A stretch of 60,443 nt of DNA from Verrucomicrobiota bacterium (lineage in GTDB: Bacteria > Chlamydiota > Chlamydiia > Chlamydiales > Rhabdochlamydiaceae). The stretch is taken from NCBI GenBank assembly GCA_018239985.1, contig JAFEGK010000002.1:146085-206527 (forward strand), in the 5' to 3' direction. This document shows positions 1 to 8,273 of this stretch, in pieces. Both the position numbers and the translations under genes were made by a program. How positions within the stretch are numbered: the first letter of the stretch is position 1; each line of letters begins with the position of its first letter. Below the pieces are notes generated by a model, which searched no databases, was not told the DNA's origin, and worked only from the letters and a program-made list of their open reading frames with translations.

Positions 1-72
1 CCAAAATTTGAAACGAAAATTGGCTCAAAAGAACCCTAAAATCGACTGAAACAAGAATTTGAAGACACCCTC
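1..72. mobile_element. Right half of a MITE-like palindromic element (cut by window edge)
   Basis: The first 72 bases resemble the right half of the complete elements at 26112-26218 and 53199-53368, including CCAAAATTTGAA, CGAAAAT and a diverged terminal repeat ending GACACCCTC. It is followed by TAA, matching the 3-bp flank of the 26.1-kb copy. The left half lies outside the window, so size and target duplication cannot be confirmed. The terminal repeat is more degraded than in the other two copies. Confidence 0.6.
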
Positions 73-105
73 TAACACCCTCTAAGATCCGAGTAGATGA
101 AGGTT

Positions 106-1251
106 TTAAGCTTCGATCGTTTTGAATTTATTTATCCTACTTAAAACTGTCGCAAAACCCCCGTTTCCTGAAATATTTGCACAGGTAACAATCGGGTCAA
201 ATAGGATACAAAGGGCAGTAATCAAAGAAGCCATTTCTCCAGTAAAGCCCAGCTGGCTTTCCAATATTGGGAGCATGACGATAATCGTGCCTCCGGGTAT
301 AGCTGCGACAGAAAATTTTGCCATCACGAAGTAAAAAGCAAAAAGCAAATAAACCATGAATGTGGGTTCCGCCATACCGAAATTTTTCATCACAGCAAAC
401 GCGAAGATAGGGATGGCAAAGCAGTCGCCCATCAAATGAGTATTCACTGTAAGTGGGATTGTTAGAAGGCTCGATTTCCCAGCATTTTTCTCTGCTGCTA
501 TTAATGTCAGAGGCATTGCCGCAGCACTTGACATGCTAGTAAAGCCTGTAATGGCTGCGGGAAGCATATTTTTAATGTTTGAAGAAAAACGGGAAAATTG
601 GAACCGGCTTCCAACAAAATAGAACAAAGCGATGTAGGCGAATGTCGAGATCGTCACTAGAAGAAAAATCAAAGAATAGTCTGTAATAATGCTTTTGATC
701 ATTTTTTCATGAATCAATTTCATGACGAATCCGGTGATGAAAAATGGAATCGCTAAAGTTAAACCGGCGAGAATTTTTCCCACAATTTTTTCAAATTGAA
801 AAGCAATCTTTTGTCCCATCGACTTGTTAAAAAAAGAAAACAAAAGTCCAAGGCAAATGCCTCCGAACATCGCATGATTATTTGCGATCAATTTAGGCAG
901 ACTAAAAGTCCAAGCTGGTGCTAAAGCCTCTACCCCTTGAGGAGAAGCGAGAGAGAGATTTAAGTTGTAGACAGCAGAGCCAATTTGATAACTGACCATG
1001 ACAGATAAAAAATTTGAGCAGCAAATTGCAGCCAAAATCAATAAAATCATTTTAGAAGCTCCTTTTGACAATTGGGAGATTGTTTTAAAAAGAAGCATAA
1101 AAATTAAAAACGGCAATATAAAAATAATAGCTGATTTGATTGAGAGACTCAAAGCATACATGACGCTTTTTACCCCTATTGGTATATAGCGATCGATGGC
1201 GATAATCAGCCCTATAAGTGCCAAAAGAATGATTGGCATTTTCTTAAACAT
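106..1251 (-). CDS. Dicarboxylate/amino acid:cation symporter (DAACS/SDF family)
   Basis: This 381-aa multi-pass inner-membrane protein should import dicarboxylates or acidic/neutral amino acids with Na+ or H+. The family signatures are in the C-terminal half: a serine-rich re-entrant loop (TGFTSMSSAAAMPLTL), the AIPGGTIIVMLPIL hairpin, and the substrate-site helix with DPIVTCANISGNG. Length is near the low end for the family (about 400 aa). The ATG start has a good ribosome binding site (AGGAAGG, about 6 bases upstream). It lies outside the biosynthetic island and is probably monocistronic. Family assignment is firm; the substrate cannot be read by eye. Confidence 0.88.
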   Translation of the reverse strand: MFKKMPIILLALIGLIIAIDRYIPIGVKSVMYALSLSIKSAIIFILPFLIFMLLFKTISQLSKGASKMILLILAAICCSNFLSVMVSYQIGSAVYNLNLSLASPQGVEALAPAWTFSLPKLIANNHAMFGGICLGLLFSFFNKSMGQKIAFQFEKIVGKILAGLTLAIPFFITGFVMKLIHEKMIKSIITDYSLIFLLVTISTFAYIALFYFVGSRFQFSRFSSNIKNMLPAAITGFTSMSSAAAMPLTLIAAEKNAGKSSLLTIPLTVNTHLMGDCFAIPIFAFAVMKNFGMAEPTFMVYLLFAFYFVMAKFSVAAIPGGTIIVMLPILESQLGFTGEMASLITALCILFDPIVTCANISGNGGFATVLSRINKFKTIEA

Positions 1252-1482
1252 AAAAAACCTTCCTAGTTATATTTTAAAGTGAGAAAAAAGAAATTTGAGA
1301 ACAAAAGGAAAGTCTACCAGCCGAAGCCGGTACAATTGAAGGAATTATTGCCAGAATTGGTTGCCAAGGTCACGCACTCAAAAGCCGACCCTTCGGGTTG
1401 TTTGGTTATATAAGAAGATGTGAGAACTCTAGCAAATCTCATACGCCTCAGTATAATCTAGTTTGCTTGGGAAGTCAACTAT

Positions 1483-2748
1483 TTACGGAAGCGTATTTGG
1501 GTATGTACTTTTGCAGAAGGTCTCTTTGACAAAGAAAAGAATAACTATCGCTGCAATCAAATAGATTGGTACCGTTGTGAGAGCCCATTTGTAAGTAGTT
1601 ACTGAGAAGATGCGGACGCCATCTACGATCTTGCCTTGCCAACCCAAATCGAGAAATTTTCCAGTTAATGGATCAGAAAGTGCTCCAAGAAGAGCATCGA
1701 AGGAATTCATAAAGCCAATCGCAGTTGCGGCAACTGCTGGGGCATTAATTTCGCGGATCATAGTGAAGCAGACGAGGAACGAGCTGATGAAAAAGCCAAA
1801 GGCAAACATTAAGACACTGAGAACCCACACAGAAATTGGGGCGTAGAGAACGAAGCTGAAGGCAATTGCTGCGAAGGTTGTCCCTACATACATGACTTTT
1901 TTGCGGTTCCCCATGTAATCGGAAAGCCATCCCCAAAGCGGTGCGCCTGCGGCAAAACCAAAAAAGAGCAAAGAAACGACATGTGCAGCATTGGTTTTGC
2001 TAAGCGTGAAGGCTTCTGAGATGAAGGGCACCCCCCAAAGCCCACCGAAGACAGTGATTGGCGCAAACGCCAGCCCGCTATAGACAGAGAGGAGCCAAGA
2101 TTGTTTACTAGTGAAGACAGAGCGGCAACTTTTCCAAAGATCTGTCTTTTCGGGAGTGAGGGGAATATCGGCATGATATTTTGCTCGGTCGCGAACCACG
2201 AGCCAGAAAATAGCGGAGAAGAAGAGGCCGATCACGCCTATTGTGAATAATGCCGAACGCCAACCGAGTGTATTGATGAATGCTGATAGGGGGGCCTGGC
2301 CGCCTACAGCTCCGAGCATCCCTAGAGACATCATGAGGCCAGCCATGAAAGCGAAACGTTTAGCTGGGAACCAGTTTCCGGTTAGTTTCAAACAGTTCAT
2401 CGCAGCAAAAGCGGCTCCTAAACCGCTCAAAAAACGGCCTAGCTGAGCGATGAAGAGAATATTTGAGCTGGCAAATAAGATGATCCCTAGACCGCAAATG
2501 CCGATCGCAATCGTAGTGACTTTGCGAGGGCCGAAACGGTCGATCAGCAGCCCGCCTGGAATTTGCATGATTAAGTAGGAATAGAAATAGCAAGCTGCGA
2601 GGTTGCCAAGCTGGACTCCATCAATTTGGAAGGCCTTCATGAGATGGTCGGTCATAACGCTGGGCGAGACTTCGATCGCGTATTTATAGAACATGAAGAG
2701 GGCACTTAGGAGCCATATCGCCCAAGCTAAAAAATATTGCTTTTTCAT
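1483..2748 (-). CDS. MFS transporter
   Basis: A 421-aa, 12-TM major facilitator superfamily protein. The loop 2-3 signature appears as GGLLIDRFGPRKV, with the matching loop 8-9 segment WGWLSDYMGNRKK. Similar carriers in this phylum are often annotated as phosphate-sugar or organic-acid transporters, but no substrate motif is visible. Its start overlaps the stop of the upstream methyltransferase gene by four bases (ATGA) and has a GAGGA ribosome binding site, so the two are translationally coupled. It lies outside the 34-bp direct repeats, so it is not an obvious exporter for the island product. Confidence 0.88.
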   Translation of the reverse strand: MKKQYFLAWAIWLLSALFMFYKYAIEVSPSVMTDHLMKAFQIDGVQLGNLAACYFYSYLIMQIPGGLLIDRFGPRKVTTIAIGICGLGIILFASSNILFIAQLGRFLSGLGAAFAAMNCLKLTGNWFPAKRFAFMAGLMMSLGMLGAVGGQAPLSAFINTLGWRSALFTIGVIGLFFSAIFWLVVRDRAKYHADIPLTPEKTDLWKSCRSVFTSKQSWLLSVYSGLAFAPITVFGGLWGVPFISEAFTLSKTNAAHVVSLLFFGFAAGAPLWGWLSDYMGNRKKVMYVGTTFAAIAFSFVLYAPISVWVLSVLMFAFGFFISSFLVCFTMIREINAPAVAATAIGFMNSFDALLGALSDPLTGKFLDLGWQGKIVDGVRIFSVTTYKWALTTVPIYLIAAIVILFFVKETFCKSTYPNTLP

Positions 2749-3299
2749 ATTTCCTCAAAAATAAAGGCTGCCCATTGTGACAACACTCGCTGTTGGATGA
2801 GTCGCCACCCATTTTTTCGGGCAAATTTCATATAATTATCCAAATCGGATATTAAAATCCCAGAAGTAATTAGTCTTGAAAAGGGACGGCTGTTCGTTTT
2901 CCAGGCGATCTCTTGTTCCGATTGGATCATGTTCATCAGAATTGTCAAATTGCCAAAAGGTTTTTGTGTCGTTTCGATTTCTACCGAATTGAGCGCCCCA
3001 TTTTTCGCTGTATGGAGGAGGGCATCGGGGTCGATATCGCAAGCGTAAACATTTTTTGCCCCCATCTTCGCAGCAGCGACTGAAAGGATGCCGCTGCCGC
3101 AGCCAATATCAAAAACGGTTTGATTTGGAACATATTCTGCCATCAGGGCGATCATCAATTGTGTTGTAGGATGGGAATAATCTCCAAATCCGGGGCCGGG
3201 TAGAAGCTGAATTTCTCTCCCATCGGGCAGCGGAATGTGGGCCTTCCCATCTTCAAAGCGGTGGGCAAAGTTAGCCCATTGTTCTTCCCAATTAATCAT
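2745..3299 (-). CDS. PrmA-like class I SAM-dependent methyltransferase
   Basis: This 184-aa protein corresponds to the catalytic half of ribosomal protein L11 methyltransferase. GPGFGDYSHPTT precedes SAM motif I (VFDIGCGSGILSVAAAKMGA) and motif II (VYACDIDPDAL). PrmA is usually about 290 aa; the N-terminal substrate-binding domain is missing and the NxxL-type motif of PrmA is replaced by NMIQSEQE. The target may therefore not be L11; a small-molecule or other protein substrate is possible. It forms a two-gene operon with the MFS transporter through a 4-base overlap. The left 34-bp direct repeat of the island begins 52 bases upstream of its start codon. Confidence 0.75.
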   Translation of the reverse strand: MINWEEQWANFAHRFEDGKAHIPLPDGREIQLLPGPGFGDYSHPTTQLMIALMAEYVPNQTVFDIGCGSGILSVAAAKMGAKNVYACDIDPDALLHTAKNGALNSVEIETTQKPFGNLTILMNMIQSEQEIAWKTNSRPFSRLITSGILISDLDNYMKFARKNGWRLIQQRVLSQWAAFIFEEI

Positions 3300-3350
3300 A
3301 TTTTAAAAATTTTCCGCTCAATTGTATCAAATTTGTCTCCCTAGAGGCAA

Positions 3351-3384
3351 CAGAAATCCCTTGGCAAAAAATGGAATTTCCATA
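3351..3384 (+). repeat. Left copy of a perfect 34-bp direct repeat bounding the island
   Basis: The bases from CAGAAATCCCTTGGC to TTTCCATA are identical to 42322-42355, in the same orientation, 39 kb apart. The repeat contains a 13-bp palindrome, ATGGAATTTCCAT. The rest of the 370-base gap (3300-3669) is AT-rich, with only a weak promoter candidate near 3598-3626. No gene is visible in it. Confidence 0.9.
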
Positions 3385-3597
3385 TTGGAGAAATACTTTA
3401 TGTAAGTTTGCCCCACAGCTACTATGCACTTCTAATTGAGTTAATATACAGACGTCCAGAGATGCCCAATTTCCAGATTATAGCTAAATGAGATGTTTCT
3501 TGATTTTTTTGGTAAGAGACTGGTCGGCTTCCATTGAGAAAATCTATGGTCTCTCTCGTAAACATTGGGTATAGTCTTATATATTTTTTAAAAAGCG

Positions 3598-3626
3598 TTG
3601 ATAAATTTTTTAATTTAGTTTAAAGT
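3598..3626 (+). promoter_or_regulatory. Possible sigma70-type promoter for the plus-strand operon
   Basis: TTGATA at 3598-3603 (5 of 6 matches to the -35 consensus) is followed after 17 bases by TAAAGT at 3621-3626 (4 of 6 to the -10 consensus), about 45 bases before the TTG start at 3670. AT-rich sequence makes chance matches common, so this is only a candidate. Confidence 0.3.
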
Positions 3627-3669
3627 CGTCATTTGAAATTTTAAGCTACCGTTCTTCAAGGGGAAATTT

Positions 3670-5217
3670 TTGTCTCTTTCTACTGCTGTTATCAATCGTG
3701 GGACCAATCTAGAGGGTCATCGCCTGGTCGGAGGTCAGGATGTCGCTTTTGATAACTCAAGAAAAAATATTTTTAGGGGGTTAGCAGCACAAATAATCAG
3801 ACCGCTGCCACAGTCTTCCTTTGCAAAGTGCTCCCTTATCTCTTTGAAAGCTTTTACTGTAATTGCCTGTTTTGTATCTCAGTATCCCTCAGTTGTCGCG
3901 GCCTCAAATATTTCAGATCTATGGCATTGGAAAATTCTCTTTGGTGCAGGTGAATTGCTTGCTTGGGGAGCGGTATATTCTGTTTGCTGTCTAGAAATTA
4001 TTGGAGAAATTTCATCTGATCGGGATTTAGGTCATGTTCGAACAAAAACAAATATTTGCCTCAATATTGCTTATTGGACGACAATTATTGCTGTAGCCTG
4101 CTTAGTTCAAACGTCAGATATCTATATTTCATATAAATACACTAATGAAAGTCTTTTTTGGCCAATATATGTAGGACTTGTATATGTGACTTTCACATCT
4201 ACATCTATTCATAAAACGGTTAAAAGTGCCACGAGGACGAGCAATGTTTTTACCCGTTGCGTGATTCGAAATAGAGAGAAAATTAAAACGTTAAATGCAA
4301 AAAAGGCATTTCAGGAAAGTATTCAAGGCTTTATTGAATATATTCAAGAATGTCCAATTGATTTGAAAAACGAATTTATCCGATTGCTTGGACGTTCAAG
4401 TAGAGAATTAGACCGAGTTAAACTGTTTCTCTACATGCTATTGCATGGTTCTAACAAGAGAATTGAACAAATCGGATCTCAAAGTAGGAGTGCTTTTTAT
4501 GTATCTGTAGCATTTCAGGCTCTTGGTTTGGTGATGTACTCAGGGAATCTATATCTGGATGGTCTTCTTGTCAAATCTGCTGCAAAATTAATCGTCGACA
4601 ACCCGTATTTTACAATTTTTTTGGTCGCCTTTTCTTGCACACCGAATGTCTTTTTGGATTTAGAAATGAGCTGTGGCACGCTCAGAGATATTTATTGGGG
4701 AATATGGAATGCTATTAAATCTTGTAGACAAGGAAATACTTTACGGTGCAATCGCGATACAGTGTATAGAAGTATCGCATATAGCTTAACAGCCGTTTTT
4801 TCTGTTTTTGGTTTAGGATCTACTTATACAATCGCTAATGATACAATTGGTTTTAATGACCATTTCTTAATATGTGGGCTGATCCTAACATTCACAGCCT
4901 TATTGACAGCTAATAGTTTGAAAAATTTGAGCGATGGGGTCGTTGATTCTGCCCTTTTTCTCCATGATGATGAGCAAACCAAAAAGATAAAAATAATCTG
5001 CTCGAAATTAGAGCAATTGAATCGAAAAATTTCGGAAATGTCGAATCAAGAATTTGAAGTGTTGTGCGAAGAGATGTCAGAAGACAGTCTCTTAGTCACT
5101 CAACTTCGAGATCAGCTAGCTCTAGAGCTGGAAAATGGAGGCTCTATTCAACGTGCTCTTGAAAATCTGCAGTTTCAACCTGATGGGGTGAGCTCGGCAG
5201 ATGATGAGGATTTGTAA
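3670..5217 (+). CDS. Multi-pass membrane protein of unknown function (island)
   Basis: A 515-aa protein with roughly eight hydrophobic segments in two groups (about residues 55-190 and 270-430), separated by a charged helical stretch, and an acidic, coiled-coil-prone C-terminus ending in SADDEDL. I do not recognise a family. The start is TTG, supported by AAGGGG about 6 bases upstream and by the absence of a better-placed ATG. It is the first gene inside the left direct repeat and is read in the same direction as the biosynthetic operon, 54 bases ahead of sbnB. It could be a transporter or inclusion-membrane protein, but no transporter motif is visible. Confidence 0.6.
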   Translation: MSLSTAVINRGTNLEGHRLVGGQDVAFDNSRKNIFRGLAAQIIRPLPQSSFAKCSLISLKAFTVIACFVSQYPSVVAASNISDLWHWKILFGAGELLAWGAVYSVCCLEIIGEISSDRDLGHVRTKTNICLNIAYWTTIIAVACLVQTSDIYISYKYTNESLFWPIYVGLVYVTFTSTSIHKTVKSATRTSNVFTRCVIRNREKIKTLNAKKAFQESIQGFIEYIQECPIDLKNEFIRLLGRSSRELDRVKLFLYMLLHGSNKRIEQIGSQSRSAFYVSVAFQALGLVMYSGNLYLDGLLVKSAAKLIVDNPYFTIFLVAFSCTPNVFLDLEMSCGTLRDIYWGIWNAIKSCRQGNTLRCNRDTVYRSIAYSLTAVFSVFGLGSTYTIANDTIGFNDHFLICGLILTFTALLTANSLKNLSDGVVDSALFLHDDEQTKKIKIICSKLEQLNRKISEMSNQEFEVLCEEMSEDSLLVTQLRDQLALELENGGSIQRALENLQFQPDGVSSADDEDL

Positions 5218-5271
5218 ACACCTAATAAATAAAATACTTTTAAAATATATTAAAATTAAAGAAGTGAATAA

Positions 5272-6216
5272 ATGAAATTTATTAATGAATCTTGGGTAGA
5301 AAATAATCGTTTAATTTGGTCTGGTGTGCTTGATATTTTGCTTGATTCAGTTGAAGCTCTCTACCATTCCTCCTATGCTCAACCGATCAAGCCATATCTT
5401 AGATTTGGCAATCCAAAGAATCGAATTATTGCCATGCCAGCCTTTGTCGGAGGAAAGATCAATGCTGCAGGGATCAAATGGATTGCAAGTTTCCCGGACA
5501 ATTATTTAAAAGGACTTCCTCGGGCAAACGCTTTGATCATTTTAAATGATACCACGACAGGAGTCCCTCTTGCGACAATTGAAGGTAATCGGCTCAGTGC
5601 TATTAGAACGGCTGGAGTGTCGGGTCTTATCTTAAAACCCTTTTTCGAAAGTCGGAAAAATGCGATTTTAGGTTTTTCAGGCTATGGGTTTATTGCAAAA
5701 AACCATCTTGAAATGATCAAAGCCCTATATCCTGAAAAGATTTCGAAAATTTACATTTTTGACCAAAGAAACTTAGAAAACGAAAAGATCGACTTCCCGA
5801 ATGCGGAGGTACAACTGAGTAAAACATGGGAGGAGGCATATGAAGCGAGCGATTTATTCATTACTTGTACGACAACAAACAACCCATATATCACTCTTTT
5901 TCCCAAGGAAGAATCTCTCCATCTCGATGTTTCGTTAAGAGATTATAATCCTGAGATCGTAATGAGTTTTGACCAAATTGTTGTCGATAATTGGGAAGAA
6001 GTGTGTCGCGAAAATACCGATATTGAGAGGGCCCATCTTTCTTTGGGACTACAAAAAAAAGATACACTCGAATTGGCACAATTTTTGAAGAATATCCCTT
6101 CGTTTATCGGGAAGAAGACTTTCTTTGCTCCTATGGGAATGGCGATTTTCGATATAGCTCTGGCAAATGCGGTTTATCTCAGCTTTCTAGAAAAAAATTT
6201 TGAGAATAAATCCTAA
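5272..6216 (+). CDS. sbnB: SbnB-like dehydrogenase for L-2,3-diaminopropionate synthesis
   Basis: A 314-aa member of the ornithine cyclodeaminase/mu-crystallin family. In the SbnB branch, N-(1-amino-1-carboxyl-2-ethyl)-glutamate is oxidised with NAD+ to L-2,3-diaminopropionate and 2-oxoglutarate. Visible features are the Rossmann nucleotide site (LGFSGYGFIAKNHLEM), the upstream NRLSAIRTAG substrate segment, and C-terminal VDNWEEV and ER-rich segments. The SbnB reading, rather than cyclodeaminase, rests on a clear SbnA partner at the opposite edge of the island (35777-36736). It starts the biosynthetic part of the plus-strand operon, 11 bases before the PKS gene. The product would be an unusual amino acid for the NRPS. 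Confidence 0.78.
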   Translation: MKFINESWVENNRLIWSGVLDILLDSVEALYHSSYAQPIKPYLRFGNPKNRIIAMPAFVGGKINAAGIKWIASFPDNYLKGLPRANALIILNDTTTGVPLATIEGNRLSAIRTAGVSGLILKPFFESRKNAILGFSGYGFIAKNHLEMIKALYPEKISKIYIFDQRNLENEKIDFPNAEVQLSKTWEEAYEASDLFITCTTTNNPYITLFPKEESLHLDVSLRDYNPEIVMSFDQIVVDNWEEVCRENTDIERAHLSLGLQKKDTLELAQFLKNIPSFIGKKTFFAPMGMAIFDIALANAVYLSFLEKNFENKS

Positions 6217-6227
6217 GGAGTGAAATC

Positions 6228-8273
6228 ATGCAAAGTCATCAGGATCACTCCGATCATATTGCCATTATTGGTCTTTCTGGACAGTTCCCACAGTCACGTT
6301 CCATTGATGAATTTTGGGAAAACCTCCGCAACAATCGAGAGCTAATTTCATTCTTCGAAAAAGATCACCACAGCGTCAGAGACCTTCCCGAAGAGCTCTT
6401 TAATAACCCAAATTACGTCTTTGCGAAGGGCATCTTAGAAAATAGCTGTCAATTCGATAATGAACTCTTCAGTTATAGCATACGGGAATCAGAATTAATG
6501 GATCCCCAAGCAAGGAAGTTCTTGATGTGGTCTTGGGAAGCTCTTGAAAACGGAGGATATGATCCGGATCAATATGATGGCCTTATCGGTGTATTTGCTT
6601 GTTGTTCAATCAGTTCTTATCTCTTCTTTAATCTCTTTCCTCACCTCCGAATGCAATCGAAAGCCAGTTCAGATGAAATGCTGGCTGTCTTGGGATGTGA
6701 TAAAGACTTTCTAGCTACTCGGGTTTCCTATCAACTTGGGCTGAAAGGACCAAGTAAGACAGTTCAAACAGCCTGCTCTTCGTCTCTTGTAGCAATCCAC
6801 GATGCCTGCCAGTCCCTTCTAAATTATGAGTGTGATATGGCCCTAGCTGGAGGCGTTTCTATCACGTTTCCTGAAAAGGGGGGATATCTCTATGTCAAAG
6901 AGGGAATCAATTCGAAAGATGGCCGTTGCCGTCCATTTGATTCTCAATCCTCAGGAACAGTTTCGGGAAATGGGGGAGGGATTGTTCTCTTAAAGCGAGC
7001 AGCAGATGCTTTAGAGCATGGGGATACTATTCGGGGTTTTATTGTCGGCACTGCAATTAATAATGATGGAAGAGACAAAGTTGGATTTACAGCACCGAGC
7101 GTCAAAGGGCAAGCGCAAGTAATAGCTCAGGCTATCTCAAATGCAGGAATAACTCCAAATGAGATTATCTATGTAGAGGCTCATGGGACGGGTACACAAC
7201 TGGGCGATCCGATTGAAATAGAGGCCTTAAATGCCGCTTTTGCCCCTTCTTGGGATTATTCCAAACGGTGCTCTATAGGTTCTGTCAAAGCAAATATCGG
7301 CCATCTTGATGCTGCAGCTGGAGTGGCGGGGCTGATAAAAGCGGTATTATGCTTGGAAAACCGGTTACTTCCTCCTCTTAAACATTTTCAAACTCCCAAT
7401 CGGCAAATTGATTTTTCCTCAACACCATTTAGTCCATTGAGAGAGGCTCAATTGATTAGTGATCTGAATAAGCCTATCTATGCTGGTGTGAGTTCCTTTG
7501 GAATCGGTGGAACGAACGCTCACGCAATCCTTCAAGCGGCTCCAAAGGTTCACTCCCGTGAGGAGGGTGATCAGTGGAACTGTTTCCCCTTCTCTGCATT
7601 TTGTCCCGAAACGCTCAATAATCTTCTTAAGAGATTTATAACTTTCCTAAAAAAGACGGACGCCTGTCTTTCAGATATTGGTTTTACCTTAAGAGTGGGG
7701 CGAAGGCAATTAGGCACCAGGGTGATATTTCACAGTAAAAGTAAAGCGGATTTACTTTTTCAAATTGAATCGTATTTTGAAAATCGGGGGCTATCTGATA
7801 CCCCCGTGATACCAAATTTTCTAAGAGAGATTGGCAATAGATGGAGTCTTGGTGAGAAAATCATATGGGGTGAATATGATTTACCTCTAGGTAAAAGGAT
7901 TCCGCTTCCGAATTATCCGTTTAAATGTAAAAATTTTTATATCGAACCTTTAATACATAAAAAAAGCCCAGTTCTCATTCCGAATGAAGAAAAAAAGACT
8001 TTTAATGGAGAAATTGAACGGATTTGGTGTGAGGTTCTCAAAATTAAATCTGCCAGCGAGGAAGATAACTTTTTTGCTTTCGGAGGAGATTCTCTTCTTG
8101 CTCTAGAGCTTTGTGATTTAATTAGACAAAGTTTTTTTATCGATGTGTCTATAAAAAGCCTCCTTGAGTCTCCGACTCTTGGTCATTTGCAGAAACATGC
8201 TTCAGAATTGCTATTTGAAACTCTAGAAGAACTTGATGAAATCCAATTAAATAGAATCCAGGAATTCGTATGA
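6228..8273 (+). CDS. AT-less type I polyketide synthase module (KS-linker-ACP)
   Basis: This 681-aa protein carries a complete ketosynthase (residues about 10-430) with the catalytic triad Cys183 (TACSSS), His319 (EAHGTGT) and His359 (NIGHLD). A KS-AT linker (RVGRRQLGTRVIF) runs directly into the post-AT linker (WSLGEKIIWGEYDL, then LPNYPF), so the acyltransferase has been cleanly removed. An acyl carrier protein follows (about 585-660, FFAFGGDSLLALEL, with the phosphopantetheine Ser). No KR, DH or ER is present. It should extend an acyl or aminoacyl chain by one unreduced C2 unit, with malonyl loaded in trans. TAAGGAG precedes the ATG; its stop overlaps the NRPS start by four bases. Confidence 0.92.
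   Translation: MQSHQDHSDHIAIIGLSGQFPQSRSIDEFWENLRNNRELISFFEKDHHSVRDLPEELFNNPNYVFAKGILENSCQFDNELFSYSIRESELMDPQARKFLMWSWEALENGGYDPDQYDGLIGVFACCSISSYLFFNLFPHLRMQSKASSDEMLAVLGCDKDFLATRVSYQLGLKGPSKTVQTACSSSLVAIHDACQSLLNYECDMALAGGVSITFPEKGGYLYVKEGINSKDGRCRPFDSQSSGTVSGNGGGIVLLKRAADALEHGDTIRGFIVGTAINNDGRDKVGFTAPSVKGQAQVIAQAISNAGITPNEIIYVEAHGTGTQLGDPIEIEALNAAFAPSWDYSKRCSIGSVKANIGHLDAAAGVAGLIKAVLCLENRLLPPLKHFQTPNRQIDFSSTPFSPLREAQLISDLNKPIYAGVSSFGIGGTNAHAILQAAPKVHSREEGDQWNCFPFSAFCPETLNNLLKRFITFLKKTDACLSDIGFTLRVGRRQLGTRVIFHSKSKADLLFQIESYFENRGLSDTPVIPNFLREIGNRWSLGEKIIWGEYDLPLGKRIPLPNYPFKCKNFYIEPLIHKKSPVLIPNEEKKTFNGEIERIWCEVLKIKSASEEDNFFAFGGDSLLALELCDLIRQSFFIDVSIKSLLESPTLGHLQKHASELLFETLEELDEIQLNRIQEFV

Noticed and set aside
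1252-1482. Possible structured RNA between the symporter and MFS genes
   Set aside because: Only a tiny ACCC/GGGT hairpin and no recognisable RNA family; not enough to call.
1483-2748. MFS transporter as the island's exporter
   Set aside because: It lies outside the direct repeats, is coupled to a PrmA-like gene and looks like a backbone carrier.
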